From Sphingobacterium thalpophilum (GTDB lineage: Bacteria; Bacteroidota; Bacteroidia; Sphingobacteriales; Sphingobacteriaceae), in NCBI RefSeq assembly GCF_038396785.1, contig NZ_CP151087.1, positions 5,518,001-5,582,000 on the forward strand: a stretch of 64,000 nucleotides of DNA, read 5' to 3'. Every line of letters begins with the position of its first letter. Positions within the stretch are counted from its first letter, which is position 1. Shown one piece after another: positions 25,099 to 33,580 of the stretch. The position numbers and the translations under genes are program-made. The notes under the pieces are model-generated. The model saw only the letters and a program-made list of their open reading frames with translations. It ran no database searches and had not been told where the DNA came from.

Positions 25099-25875
25099 AT
25101 GTCAAATATTTCGTCCAATCTGAAATTCCTTCGAAAAGGAAAAAAAATCACCCAGCAACAATTTGCTGATCTTATGGAAATTAAGCGTGCGTCTGTCGGT
25201 GCATACGAGGAAGATCGAGCAGAGCCTAAATATGAGTTATTAAAGAAGATTGCCGAATTCTATGGTTTGACTATGGATGAGTTGGCAAACGATGTTATTG
25301 ATGACAAATGGAAGCCGGTTCCTAAAAGCAATGCCTCAAATTTAAGGGTGCTTAGTGTGACTGTGGATGCAGATGATCGTGAAAATATCGAACTTGTTCC
25401 GGTTAAGGCTAGTGCGGGGTATTTAAATGGATATGGTGATCCAGAATATGTTGCTGAGTTGCCAAAGTTTTCGCTACCTATGTTTGGTCAGGGGACATTT
25501 CGTGCTTTTGAAATAAAAGGGGATTCGATGTTGCCTTTACCTTCTGGTTCTATTATTGTGGCCGAATACGTAGAAAATTGGCATGATATTAAACCAGGAA
25601 GTACCTATATTGTCGTGTCGAAAGAAGATGGTGTGGTGTATAAACGCGTTGCTTTTAAATTTAAAGAGGATAAAGGTTTGAAGCTTGTTTCTGATAATAA
25701 GACCTATGAGCCCTATTGGGTAGAGACTGCTGATATTCTTGAAGTGTGGAAGGCTAAGGCTTTTATTAGTACACAGCTGCCCGAACCTACTCCGGAGCCA
25801 ACCATGGAAACCCTGACCAGCATGATGGCGCAGATGCAGAAGACGATTAATGCAGTGGTAGATGGTTCTAAATAG
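25099..25875 (+). CDS. XRE-type repressor with S24 (LexA-like) peptidase domain
   Basis: 258 residues. An N-terminal HTH_XRE domain (about 5-62: T-Q-Q-Q-F-A-D-L-M-E-I-K-R-A-S-V-G-A-Y-E) is followed by a linker and an S24 domain (about 95-220). The catalytic dyad is present: Ser143 in K-G-D-S-M-L-P and Lys182 in V-V-Y-K-R. The segment A-S-A-G-Y upstream has the Ala-Gly bond used for self-cleavage in LexA, CI and UmuD. This is the layout of phage CI-like, SOS-responsive repressors, although no prophage genes lie nearby. It is divergent from the GIY-YIG-like gene across an inverted repeat. Confidence 0.92.
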   Translation: MSNISSNLKFLRKGKKITQQQFADLMEIKRASVGAYEEDRAEPKYELLKKIAEFYGLTMDELANDVIDDKWKPVPKSNASNLRVLSVTVDADDRENIELVPVKASAGYLNGYGDPEYVAELPKFSLPMFGQGTFRAFEIKGDSMLPLPSGSIIVAEYVENWHDIKPGSTYIVVSKEDGVVYKRVAFKFKEDKGLKLVSDNKTYEPYWVETADILEVWKAKAFISTQLPEPTPEPTMETLTSMMAQMQKTINAVVDGSK

Positions 25876-25978
25876 TGGAGAATTATCTACGTATTTTTAT
25901 TATTTAGTCACGCTGTGAAGATGATTACAAGGACTGAGGAGCGATCGATAGCTTGTTTTTATAGGGACTGTAGGTATA

Positions 25979-26036
25979 TTGAATATAAAAACAATCTATC
26001 TAAGTTTGTTTTTTATTTTATAAAATGCTATATTTG
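25979..26036 (+). promoter_or_regulatory. Tandem promoters of rimP-nusA-infB
   Basis: P1: TTG (25979-25981), 19 nt, TAAGTTTG (26001-26008). P2: TTTG (26005-26008), 20 nt, TATATTTG (26029-26036). The -7 box of P1 thus doubles as the -33 box of P2. P2 would start transcription near 26041-26043, immediately before the leader terminator. Confidence 0.75.
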
Positions 26037-26049
26037 CATATCTGAAAGG

Positions 26050-26077
26050 AAGGGGGCTCGTATTGCCCCCTTTTTTT
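26050..26077 (+). terminator. Leader terminator (attenuator candidate) before rimP
   Basis: AAGGGGGC (26050-26057) and GCCCCCTT (26065-26072) form an 8-bp GC-rich stem with a 7-nt loop, followed by a run of seven T. It lies after both promoters and 36 nt before the rimP ATG, so every operon transcript must read through it. Confidence 0.85.
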
Positions 26078-26112
26078 AATTCAATTAATTTAGCATTTCT
26101 AGAAACAGAACA

Positions 26113-26577
26113 ATGCAGCATATAGAAAAGAGAGTTATTGAACTCATCGCGGAAAAAATTGCAGATCGCGAGGATTTGTTTATCGTCAGTGTGAAGATGC
26201 GCCCAAATAAAATTCTCGAGATTCTTTTGGACGGAGATAATGGGGTGAATATTGATGATTGCGCACAGGTGAGCCGTCATGTTGGTTTCCACTTGGAGGA
26301 GGAAAATGTAATTGATGATGCTTACCGTTTAGAGGTTTCATCTCCAGGTATTGATGCTAATTTTGTTAATATCCGACAGTATCAAAAGAATATAGGTCGT
26401 ACAGTTCAGGTAAAGTTGAACGATAATACAAAAGTTGAAGGTACATTATTGACCGTAGACGAGATGAAGATCAATGTTCTTCAAAAGATAAAAGAAAAAG
26501 GTAAAAAAGCACAAGAGGTAGAAAAAGAACTTCCTTTTGATCAAATAAAAGCAACAAAAGTGGTAATTTCATTTTAA
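26113..26577 (+). CDS. rimP: Ribosome maturation factor RimP
   Basis: 154 residues, the usual size. RimP helps assemble the 30S subunit. The N-terminal alpha/beta domain (to about residue 80) shows R-P-N-K-I-L-E-I-L-L-D-G and V-S-R-H-V-G-F-H-L-E-E, with R-L-E-V-S-S-P-G-I-D, the family signature; the C-terminal Sm-like barrel follows (I-G-R-T-V-Q-V-K-L-N). First gene of the rimP-nusA-infB operon; nusA starts 5 bp after its stop. A transcription terminator precedes it in the leader, which suggests control by antitermination, possibly feedback by NusA. Confidence 0.97.
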   Translation: MQHIEKRVIELIAEKIADREDLFIVSVKMRPNKILEILLDGDNGVNIDDCAQVSRHVGFHLEEENVIDDAYRLEVSSPGIDANFVNIRQYQKNIGRTVQVKLNDNTKVEGTLLTVDEMKINVLQKIKEKGKKAQEVEKELPFDQIKATKVVISF

Positions 26578-26582
26578 TAATA

Positions 26583-27824
26583 ATGAGTAACAGCAACATC
26601 AATCTGATAGACTCTTTTCAAGAGTTTAAGGAGTTTAAGAATATCGATAGACCTACTGTTATTACAGTATTGGAAGAGGTTTTTCGTAGTATGATCCGTC
26701 GTCGTTTTGGTACGGATGAAAATGTGGATGTTATCGTGAATCCAGATAACGGAGATTTGGAGATTTGGAGGACGCGTGTCGTTGTTGAAGATGAGTTTTC
26801 AGAAGATGATGACCTTGAAATCGAATTAGCGGAAGCTAGAAAGCATGATGAAGATTTGGAAGTAGGTGATGATTTTATTGAACAGATCACATTGGAAAGC
26901 TTTGGTCGTCGTGCAATTTTAGCGGCACGTCAGACGCTTGTATCTAAGGTTTTGGAATTGGAAAAAGACGAGGTCTTTAAGAAATATAAAGATAGAGAAG
27001 GAGAGTTGGTCATTGGTGAGGTCTATCAGATTTGGAAAAAGGAGATCTTGGTATTGGATGAGGACGGGAATGAATTAATTCTTCCTAAATCAGAGCAAAT
27101 CCCAGCTGACTATTTCAAAAAGGGAGATGGCATTCGCGCAGTTGTGCATAAAGTAGATATGATGAATAATAATCCGAAGATTATTATTTCACGTACTGCA
27201 CCTGCGTTCTTACAACGTTTATTTGAACTTGAGGTTCCTGAGATTTTCGATGGTTTGATTACGATCAAGAAAATCGTTCGTGAGCCAGGGGAAAGAGCAA
27301 AGGTTGCTGTTGAGTCTTATGACGATCGTATTGATCCTGTAGGAGCTTGTGTTGGTATGAAGGGGTCTCGTATTCATGGTATCGTTCGTGAGCTGCGTAA
27401 TGAGAATATTGATGTAATTAATTTTACAACAAATCATTCGTTGTACATCGCTCGTGCTTTGAGCCCTGCAAGAATTAGCTCAATCAAAATCGATGAAGAA
27501 AATAAGACTGCGGCTGTATATTTAAAATCGGATCAAGTTTCTTTAGCCATTGGACGTGGGGGACATAATATTAAATTGGCTGGTAAATTGACTGGTTATG
27601 AAATAGATGTTTATCGCGAAAATGACGAGTTTGATGAAGATGTCGATATCGAAGAATTCAGCGATGAGATTGAAAGCTGGGTTATTGATGAATTGAAGCG
27701 TGTCGGCTTGGATTCAGCTAAGTCGGTGTTGTCTCTTAGCGAGGAAGAGCTGGTTAGACGTACCGATTTGGAAGAGGATACTGTTCGTGAGATTGTACGT
27801 ATTTTACAAGCTGAATTTGAATAA
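26583..27824 (+). CDS. nusA: Transcription termination/antitermination factor NusA
   Basis: 413 residues. Order of domains: N-terminal RNA-polymerase-binding domain (about 1-130), S1 domain (about 135-200: G-E-L-V-I-G-E-V-Y-Q-I), KH1 (about 230-290: E-R-A-K-V-A-V and D-P-V-G-A-C-V-G-M-K-G-S-R-I) and KH2 (about 300-360: V-S-L-A-I-G-R-G-G-H-N-I-K-L-A). A short acidic stretch and one helix-hairpin-helix-like segment end the protein; the second AR domain of E. coli NusA is absent, as in most Bacteroidota. It binds nascent RNA and modulates pausing and termination, which makes the leader terminator of its own operon notable. Confidence 0.98.
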   Translation: MSNSNINLIDSFQEFKEFKNIDRPTVITVLEEVFRSMIRRRFGTDENVDVIVNPDNGDLEIWRTRVVVEDEFSEDDDLEIELAEARKHDEDLEVGDDFIEQITLESFGRRAILAARQTLVSKVLELEKDEVFKKYKDREGELVIGEVYQIWKKEILVLDEDGNELILPKSEQIPADYFKKGDGIRAVVHKVDMMNNNPKIIISRTAPAFLQRLFELEVPEIFDGLITIKKIVREPGERAKVAVESYDDRIDPVGACVGMKGSRIHGIVRELRNENIDVINFTTNHSLYIARALSPARISSIKIDEENKTAAVYLKSDQVSLAIGRGGHNIKLAGKLTGYEIDVYRENDEFDEDVDIEEFSDEIESWVIDELKRVGLDSAKSVLSLSEEELVRRTDLEEDTVREIVRILQAEFE

Positions 27825-27867
27825 AATTCAGCTCGTTAATTTTTTTCTATCTAACATTCGGAATAAA

Positions 27868-27898
27868 TTGTTTATGGATGGAAAAAAACATATTTTTG
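27868..27898 (+). promoter_or_regulatory. Internal promoter before infB
   Basis: TTG (27868-27870), 20 nt, TATTTTTG (27891-27898) in the 103-bp gap between nusA and infB. It would give infB its own transcript with a 5' UTR of about 25 nt. Confidence 0.65.
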
Positions 27899-27927
27899 TA
27901 ATTATATTAAAATAGTTTATATTATAG

Positions 27928-30900
27928 ATGACTGAAGGAAAAGGAACAAACTTGCTTAAAGCAGCAAAGGAACTCAACATCGGGATACATACCGCCGTGG
28001 AATGTTTAGTGAAAAAAGGATATGATGTAGAAGCAAAGCCTAACACTAAATTGAGCGGAGAGATGTATGGTGTGCTGTTAAAAGAGTTTCAGGGAGACAA
28101 ATCACTGAAAGATGAAGCTAAACAAATTGTGATTGGCAAAATTCGTCGTGAGGAGTCGCCGTCCTCTTCTCCTAAGGAATCATCTAAGAATGAGGATTTC
28201 GAAGATCATGATGAATCCAAGGAAATCTTGGTCAAGAATACAGTAGAAATCCCTTCTGTTAAGGAAACTACTCCTGCAAAAGTGGAGGAGCCCGTTCATC
28301 AAGGTGGTATGAAGGTGGTTGGTAAGATTGATCTTGACGCATTGAATAGAGGCGGAAGTAAGGTCAAGAAGGAAGAACCTGTTAAGGAGGAACCAAAAAC
28401 CATTAAAGAAACGCCTGTAGAGGCTAAAGCTGAAGCTAAGGTGGAAGAAAAGAAGGAAGCCGAAGTCAAAGCGCCTATTGTTGAAGCGAAAAAAGAAGAA
28501 CCAAAGGTTATTGAAAAGAAGCCGGAAGTTGTTGTACCAAAAGCTGAAATAGAAAAACCCGAAGTAAATAAAACTGAAGTAAAAGCAACTCCGGTTGTAG
28601 AGACAAAAACTGAACCTGTGAAGGTAGAAGACAAGAAAAAAGAAGAAACAGCGCCGAAAGCTGTGCCAGTAACTCCAATAGTGGAGCCTGCGAAAAAACA
28701 AGGAGATGAAATTATTTCTGCTCGTGCGGAAAGATTGACAGGTCCTAAAGTCATTGGTAAAATTGAATTACCATCTGCTAGACCTTCCCACAAACCAGTG
28801 GCTTCATCTTCAAATGCTGGAAATAATAATGAGAAACGTAAGCGTAAGCGTACGAATCCAAATGGTCCAGTAAACCCAAATGCGGGGCAAGGTCAAGGTC
28901 ATAATAATCAAAACCGTGGACCGCGCGATGGTAACAATCCCAACAACCGGGACCAACAAGGAGGTAACCGAGGTGGGAATCATGGTCCTAACAACAACCC
29001 GAACAATCGTCAAGGGCAAAACAACAACCAACACCCAGGTAGACCGGGACAAGGAGGTAACAACCAACACTCAGGTAGACCAGGACAAGGTACGAGACCG
29101 CAACACGGTAATCGTTTTGACAATAGAGGTAAGGGAAGACCTGTTGAGAATAAGGAAGAACCTACTGAAAAGGAAATCCAAGATCAAATCAAAGCAACAC
29201 TTGCTCGTTTGAGTGGCGCAGGTAAATCTGGTAAATTTGCGCAACGTGCCAAATTGAGACGTCAGAAACGTGATGATGTTGCTCAACATGCGGAAGAAGC
29301 TGCAATGGAGCAAGAAATGATGGCAAAAGTATTGCGTGTTACAGAGTTCGTAACTGCAAACGAATTAGCTAATTTGATGGACGTTCAGGTAACCCAAATT
29401 ATTGCAACTTGTATGAGTTTGGGTATGTTCGTGTCAATTAATCAGCGTTTAGATGCGGAAACTTTAACCATTGTAGCGGATGAATTTGGTTATCAGGTAG
29501 AGTTTATCAAACCTGAGGATGAGGAGACTGCTGAATTGGAGGAACCGGATACAGAAGAGAACTTGATTTCAAGAGCGCCTATTGTAACGGTCATGGGACA
29601 CGTCGACCATGGTAAGACCTCTTTATTGGATTATATCCGTAAGGCGAACGTTACTTCTGGTGAGGCGGGTGGTATCACCCAACATATCGGTGCATACGCG
29701 GTGAAATTGGAGGATGGTCGGAAGATCACTTTCTTGGATACCCCTGGTCACGAGGCTTTTACAGCGATGCGTGCCCGTGGTGCCAAAGTAACAGATATTG
29801 TTATTATTGTTATCGCAGCTGACGACGCCGTCATGCCGCAAACAAAAGAAGCGATCAACCACGCGCAGGCAGCAGGAGTTCCAATCGTATTTGCATTTAC
29901 TAAAGTAGATAAACCGGGAGCAAATCCTGATAGAATCCGTGAGCAGCTTTCTGCGATGAATATCTTAGTTGAAGACTGGGGCGGTAAGTTCCAAGCGCAA
30001 GAGATTTCAGCAAAAACGGGGGAAAATGTTGACCTATTATTAGAGAAAGTTCTATTGGAAGCTGAGATGTTAGATCTAAAAGCTGATCCGAAAAAACGTG
30101 CTGTTGGTTCAGTAATTGAAGCAGCTTTGGATAAAGGTCGTGGTATCGTGACAACGGTGTTGATACAAAGTGGTACATTACGTGTTGGAGACCCTATTTT
30201 AGCGGGATCACATTCAGGTAAGGTGAAGGCTTTGACTAATGAAAGAGGTGAACGTGTTAAAGAGGCGGGACCTTCTGTTCCAGTGCAAATCTTGGGTATG
30301 GCCGGCGCACCAACAGCAGGGGATAAGCTTTATGTTCTTGAAAGCGAGTCTGAAGCTAGAACTGTAGCTAACAAACGTCTTCAGTTACAACGCGAGCAAG
30401 GCATGCGTGCAACTAAACATATTACCTTGGATGAAATCGGTCGTCGTTTGGCTATCGGTAACTTTAAAGAACTTAATATTATCGTTAAAGGTGATGTGGA
30501 CGGTTCTATTGAAGCATTATCAGATTCATTATTGAAATTGTCTACTGACGAAATTCAGGTTAATATCATTCACAAATCAGTGGGTGCAATCTCTGAATCA
30601 GATGTATTGTTAGCTTCTGCTTCCGATGCGATTATCATAGGTTTCCAAGTACGTCCAACACAAAACGCACGTAAGTTGGCAGAGAACGAGCAAATTGATG
30701 TACGTTTATATTCGATCATCTATGATGCGATTGATGAAATCAAATCTGCGATGGAGGGTATGTTGGCGCCGAAATTTGAAGAGAAAATCGTTGCTGAGGT
30801 TGAAATCAGAGAAACCTTCAAAATTTCTAAAGTGGGTACGATTGCCGGATGTATGGTTAAAGAAGGTAAGATCAATAGAAATAATGATATCCGCATAATC

Positions 30901-31077
30901 AGAGATGGTGTTGTAATTCATACTGGTAAACTGGCATCGTTGAAACGTTTTAAAGACGATGTGAAAGAAGTTTCAATGGGTTATGAATGTGGTTTGAATA
31001 TTGACCGTTTCAACGATATTCAAGTAGGAGATATTGTTGAAGCTTACGAACAAGTTGAAGTGAAACGTAAATTGTAA
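27928..31077 (+). CDS. infB: Translation initiation factor IF-2
   Basis: 1049 residues. After a short IF2_N-like domain (about 5-55), a long disordered region has two parts: a Lys/Glu/Pro/Val-rich zone (about 75-260) and an Asn/Gly/Gln-rich zone (about 295-405) with tandem H-x-G-R-P-G-Q-G units. A second N-domain follows (about 460-540). The GTPase domain starts near 550: G-H-V-D-H-G-K-T (P-loop), D-T-P-G-H-E-A-F and F-T-K-V-D-K-P. Domains II, III and C2 complete it. IF-2 delivers fMet-tRNA to the 30S subunit. Several large antisense frames over the repetitive region are shadows. Confidence 0.98.
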   Translation: MTEGKGTNLLKAAKELNIGIHTAVECLVKKGYDVEAKPNTKLSGEMYGVLLKEFQGDKSLKDEAKQIVIGKIRREESPSSSPKESSKNEDFEDHDESKEILVKNTVEIPSVKETTPAKVEEPVHQGGMKVVGKIDLDALNRGGSKVKKEEPVKEEPKTIKETPVEAKAEAKVEEKKEAEVKAPIVEAKKEEPKVIEKKPEVVVPKAEIEKPEVNKTEVKATPVVETKTEPVKVEDKKKEETAPKAVPVTPIVEPAKKQGDEIISARAERLTGPKVIGKIELPSARPSHKPVASSSNAGNNNEKRKRKRTNPNGPVNPNAGQGQGHNNQNRGPRDGNNPNNRDQQGGNRGGNHGPNNNPNNRQGQNNNQHPGRPGQGGNNQHSGRPGQGTRPQHGNRFDNRGKGRPVENKEEPTEKEIQDQIKATLARLSGAGKSGKFAQRAKLRRQKRDDVAQHAEEAAMEQEMMAKVLRVTEFVTANELANLMDVQVTQIIATCMSLGMFVSINQRLDAETLTIVADEFGYQVEFIKPEDEETAELEEPDTEENLISRAPIVTVMGHVDHGKTSLLDYIRKANVTSGEAGGITQHIGAYAVKLEDGRKITFLDTPGHEAFTAMRARGAKVTDIVIIVIAADDAVMPQTKEAINHAQAAGVPIVFAFTKVDKPGANPDRIREQLSAMNILVEDWGGKFQAQEISAKTGENVDLLLEKVLLEAEMLDLKADPKKRAVGSVIEAALDKGRGIVTTVLIQSGTLRVGDPILAGSHSGKVKALTNERGERVKEAGPSVPVQILGMAGAPTAGDKLYVLESESEARTVANKRLQLQREQGMRATKHITLDEIGRRLAIGNFKELNIIVKGDVDGSIEALSDSLLKLSTDEIQVNIIHKSVGAISESDVLLASASDAIIIGFQVRPTQNARKLAENEQIDVRLYSIIYDAIDEIKSAMEGMLAPKFEEKIVAEVEIRETFKISKVGTIAGCMVKEGKINRNNDIRIIRDGVVIHTGKLASLKRFKDDVKEVSMGYECGLNIDRFNDIQVGDIVEAYEQVEVKRKL

Positions 31078-31096
31078 TCACTTAGTGATACACTAA

Positions 31097-31144
31097 TAAA
31101 ACAGAAAGCGGCATTGATTTTAATCAATGCCGCTTTCTGTTTTA
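31097..31144. terminator. Bidirectional terminator, long palindrome
   Basis: Perfect symmetry around 31120/31121: a stem of about 22 bp (core AGAAAGCGGCATTGATT) between infB and the convergent VOC gene. The right end contains the VOC stop codon (31142-31144). Confidence 0.92.
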
Positions 31145-31534
31145 ACGTTCGTATAGTTCTATTGGAACCTGATCAGGATCAAAGAAGAATGTAAAGCGTT
31201 TATTTGTTAACTCGTCTATTCTGATCCCTTCATGTGATACACCTGCTTTTTCGAGCTTATTTAATTCGATGTCGAGATTATCGACTTCGAATGCAAGATG
31301 TCTTAAACCGGCAGCTTCTGGAAAGCTGAGCCGATTAGGCGGTGATGGGAACGAAAAAAGTTCTATAATGTAATGATCGTTGAGTTTGAGGTCCAGTTTG
31401 TAAGAATCACGTTCCACACGATAGTATTCTCTAGCAATCTCTAGGCCCAGTATGCCCGTGTAGAATTTCTTTGAACGTTCATAATTGCTACAGATAATGG
31501 CAATATGATGTATCTTGTTGAGGTTTAATTTCAT
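31142..31534 (-). CDS. VOC-superfamily protein (glyoxalase-like, YaeR/GloA2 type)
   Basis: 130 residues, one vicinal-oxygen-chelate module pair. It shows I-H-H-I-A-I-I-C-S-N-Y-E-R-S-K-K-F-Y (metal-ligand His at the start of strand 1), L-R-H-L-A-F-E-V-D-N-L-D at mid-protein and I-E-L-Y-E-R at the C-terminus, where family members have ligand His/Glu residues. The closest match in pattern is the SMU1112c/YaeR group, whose substrates are unknown; glyoxalase I activity should not be assumed. A single gene, convergent with infB. Confidence 0.88.
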   Translation of the reverse strand: MKLNLNKIHHIAIICSNYERSKKFYTGILGLEIAREYYRVERDSYKLDLKLNDHYIIELFSFPSPPNRLSFPEAAGLRHLAFEVDNLDIELNKLEKAGVSHEGIRIDELTNKRFTFFFDPDQVPIELYER

Positions 31535-31623
31535 CTTTAAATACTTATCTCATGGCATTTGTTATATCTTTTGTTCGTTTAGGATATGGAGCATATACAG
31601 ACTATTTTACCATGTCTCTCCTA

Positions 31624-32685
31624 TTATTTTGCTCTTTCATATTGTTTAGGCCAAGGAACTTCAGCGTCTAATTCTTTGGCAAAATGTAATGGAAGGTGTG
31701 GATCATCAAGAAATCCCCGTGCGATTAAGATTAAATCTGCTTGCTTTCGCGTAATGATCTCGGATGCTTCAATAGCAGTTTTAATTAAACCTACAGTGGC
31801 AACGTTATTCTTGGTATTCTCCTTAATAGCGGTGGCGAAAGGGAGCTGATATGCTGGTCCTACATCTATTTTTTGATAGGAGACCAATCCTCCACTTGAA
31901 ACATCAATCAGGTCTACCCCCAATGCATATAGCTGTTGTGATAAGGCTATGGATTGCTTTAAGTCCCAGCCGGCTTCGGCCCAGTCAGTTGCTGAAATAC
32001 GTACCCATAAACTTTGGCTTGTTATTTCTTGTTTTACTCTTTTCACAATTTCAATAAGAAAGCGTATTCTATTTTCAAAGATCCCGCCGAAAGTGTCTTT
32101 TCGTAAGTTGCTCAGTGGTGAAAGAAATTGATGGATCAGATATCCATGTGCTGCATGGAGTTCAATAATTTCATAGCCGGCTTGGATTGCTCTTTTCGTC
32201 GCTGTTCCAAATTGTTCAATCAGATTTTCAATGGCGGAAACATCAAGTTCCTGTGGTTCATAATCTCCTGCATGGAAAGCTATTGCAGATGGAGCAACTG
32301 TTTGCCAGCCCTGAGGGTCCGTTGGTGAAAATTGATTCCTGCCAAGCCAAGGTTTATTGCTGCTTGCTTTGCGGCCTGCATGGGCAAGTTGTATGCCGGG
32401 TATGGAATTATTTGCTTTAATGAACTCGGTTATTTCTTTTAATTTTTCGATATGCTGGTCGTCCCATAAACCAAGGTCTCCATCACTGATTCGACCGTCA
32501 GGGCTAACTGCTGTTGCTTCTTGTATTACTGCTGCAGCTCCGCCGATTGCAAATTGGCCCAAATGAACCAAATGCCAGTTATTTGCAAAACCATCTTTTG
32601 CCGAGTATTGACACATTGGGGATACAACCAAACGATTTTTCAATTGTAAATTTCCGATGTTTACTGATGAAAATAATTGACTCAT
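31624..32685 (-). CDS. NADH:flavin oxidoreductase, old yellow enzyme (YqjM/NamA-like)
   Basis: 353 residues from the ATG at 32685 (M-S-Q-L-F-S-S); an in-frame start at 32763 would add 26 residues that run through two hairpins and is rejected. TIM-barrel OYE family: L-K-N-R-L-V-V-S-P-M-C-Q-Y-S (with the Cys that tunes FMN in the YqjM class), E-A-T-A-V-S-P-x-G-R, Q-L-A-H-A-G-R-K-A, the paired H-A-A-H-G-Y-L-I-H-Q-F active-site segment and L-I-A-R-G-F-L-D-D. These FMN enzymes reduce alpha,beta-unsaturated carbonyls with NADPH. The 5' leader contains an 11-bp stem-loop. Confidence 0.95.
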   Translation of the reverse strand: MSQLFSSVNIGNLQLKNRLVVSPMCQYSAKDGFANNWHLVHLGQFAIGGAAAVIQEATAVSPDGRISDGDLGLWDDQHIEKLKEITEFIKANNSIPGIQLAHAGRKASSNKPWLGRNQFSPTDPQGWQTVAPSAIAFHAGDYEPQELDVSAIENLIEQFGTATKRAIQAGYEIIELHAAHGYLIHQFLSPLSNLRKDTFGGIFENRIRFLIEIVKRVKQEITSQSLWVRISATDWAEAGWDLKQSIALSQQLYALGVDLIDVSSGGLVSYQKIDVGPAYQLPFATAIKENTKNNVATVGLIKTAIEASEIITRKQADLILIARGFLDDPHLPLHFAKELDAEVPWPKQYERAK

Positions 32686-32701
32686 AATTGCTTGTTTATA
32701 G

Positions 32702-32730
32702 AAGATAGGAGCAATGAAAGCTCCTATCTT
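32702..32730 (-). promoter_or_regulatory. Perfect inverted repeat upstream of the OYE gene
   Basis: AAGATAGGAGC (32702-32712) and GCTCCTATCTT (32720-32730), 7-nt spacer. It ends 17 bp before the OYE ATG and lacks a T-run in the direction of transcription, so it is either an operator for a dimeric regulator or an mRNA leader stem. Confidence 0.5.
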
Positions 32731-32751
32731 GATCAATTTCTTTGTATCATA

Positions 32752-32774
32752 AAAAAAAGCCATTAAAAGGGCTG
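32752..32774 (-). terminator. Terminator after the SDR gene
   Basis: On the minus strand AGCC/GGCT with an 8-nt loop (32759-32774) is followed by a run of eight T (32751-32758). The stem is short, so strength is uncertain. Confidence 0.6.
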
Positions 32775-32805
32775 TATTTGACCCTGATGAATAGCTATTC
32801 GATTA

Positions 32806-33522
32806 TTAGGGATTTGTAGACCATAAAGAAGCTGATTTTAACATTGCTCTTCTTGGTAGTTTTAAATTAGCAATGATCAGCTCCGCGAAATCTTCAGGCT
32901 GAAGAACTTTTTCTGGATCACCATCGGTAAGTCCAAGATCTTTGGACATATCCGAGGCAATCGTACTAGGCATAAGTGTACATACCCGAATATTGTTTTT
33001 CCGTACTTCCCGCATTAAAGAATCGGCGAAGCCGATGACGCCAAACTTTGATGCACTATAAGCGGAAGTGGTGGCTGCGCCATTTAATCCGGCAGTCGAA
33101 GATACCATAATGATATCGCCTTGATTTTTTTCAATCAGTTGCGGAAGAATAGTTTTTGTAACAAAATATGTACCCAGGAGATTCGTTTGAATGATCGATG
33201 TCCAATCGGCAACATCCATGTCGAGCACAGTGGAAAACGATGCTACTCCCGCATTGTTAACTAATATGTCAAAGCTACCGAAGGTATTTTTCAATCGCTC
33301 GATCTCCTCCTGTACTGCACTATAATTTGATACGTCAAAGACGGTATAAGTGACCTCAGTGCCCAGCTCGGCAAGTTCCGTGGCCGTATCCTTTAAAGCA
33401 GCTTCATTTCTACCGGTAATCGCGATATGAACACCTTCTTTCGCTAATGCATAGGCAATCGCTTTTCCCAATCCTCGCGCACCACCCGTAATTAAGGCTC
33501 TTTTTCCTGTTATATTTTCCAT
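32806..33522 (-). CDS. Short-chain dehydrogenase (3-ketoacyl-reductase-like)
   Basis: 238 residues from the ATG at 33522 (M-E-N-I-T-G-K-R); the longer frame from 33579 adds 19 residues without a conserved motif. Classical SDR: T-G-G-A-R-G-L-G cofactor motif, N-N-A-G, catalytic Ser in M-V-S-S-T-A and Y-S-A-S-K. The T-G-R-N after strand 2 suggests NADPH preference. Often annotated as FabG-like or diacetyl reductase-like, but substrate cannot be read from sequence. It follows the NUDIX gene in the same direction after 58 bp. Confidence 0.92.
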   Translation of the reverse strand: MENITGKRALITGGARGLGKAIAYALAKEGVHIAITGRNEAALKDTATELAELGTEVTYTVFDVSNYSAVQEEIERLKNTFGSFDILVNNAGVASFSTVLDMDVADWTSIIQTNLLGTYFVTKTILPQLIEKNQGDIIMVSSTAGLNGAATTSAYSASKFGVIGFADSLMREVRKNNIRVCTLMPSTIASDMSKDLGLTDGDPEKVLQPEDFAELIIANLKLPRRAMLKSASLWSTNP

Positions 33523-33580
33523 AATATAAAAATAGGCATGATCTTTTTTATTCCTGTCAGATGATCCTAAGAAAGGCAAT

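Noticed and set aside
28180..28793. Two long minus-strand open frames over the infB N-terminal region
   Set aside because: They mirror the repetitive Lys/Glu/Pro codons of IF-2 and have no independent start signals or protein-like composition.
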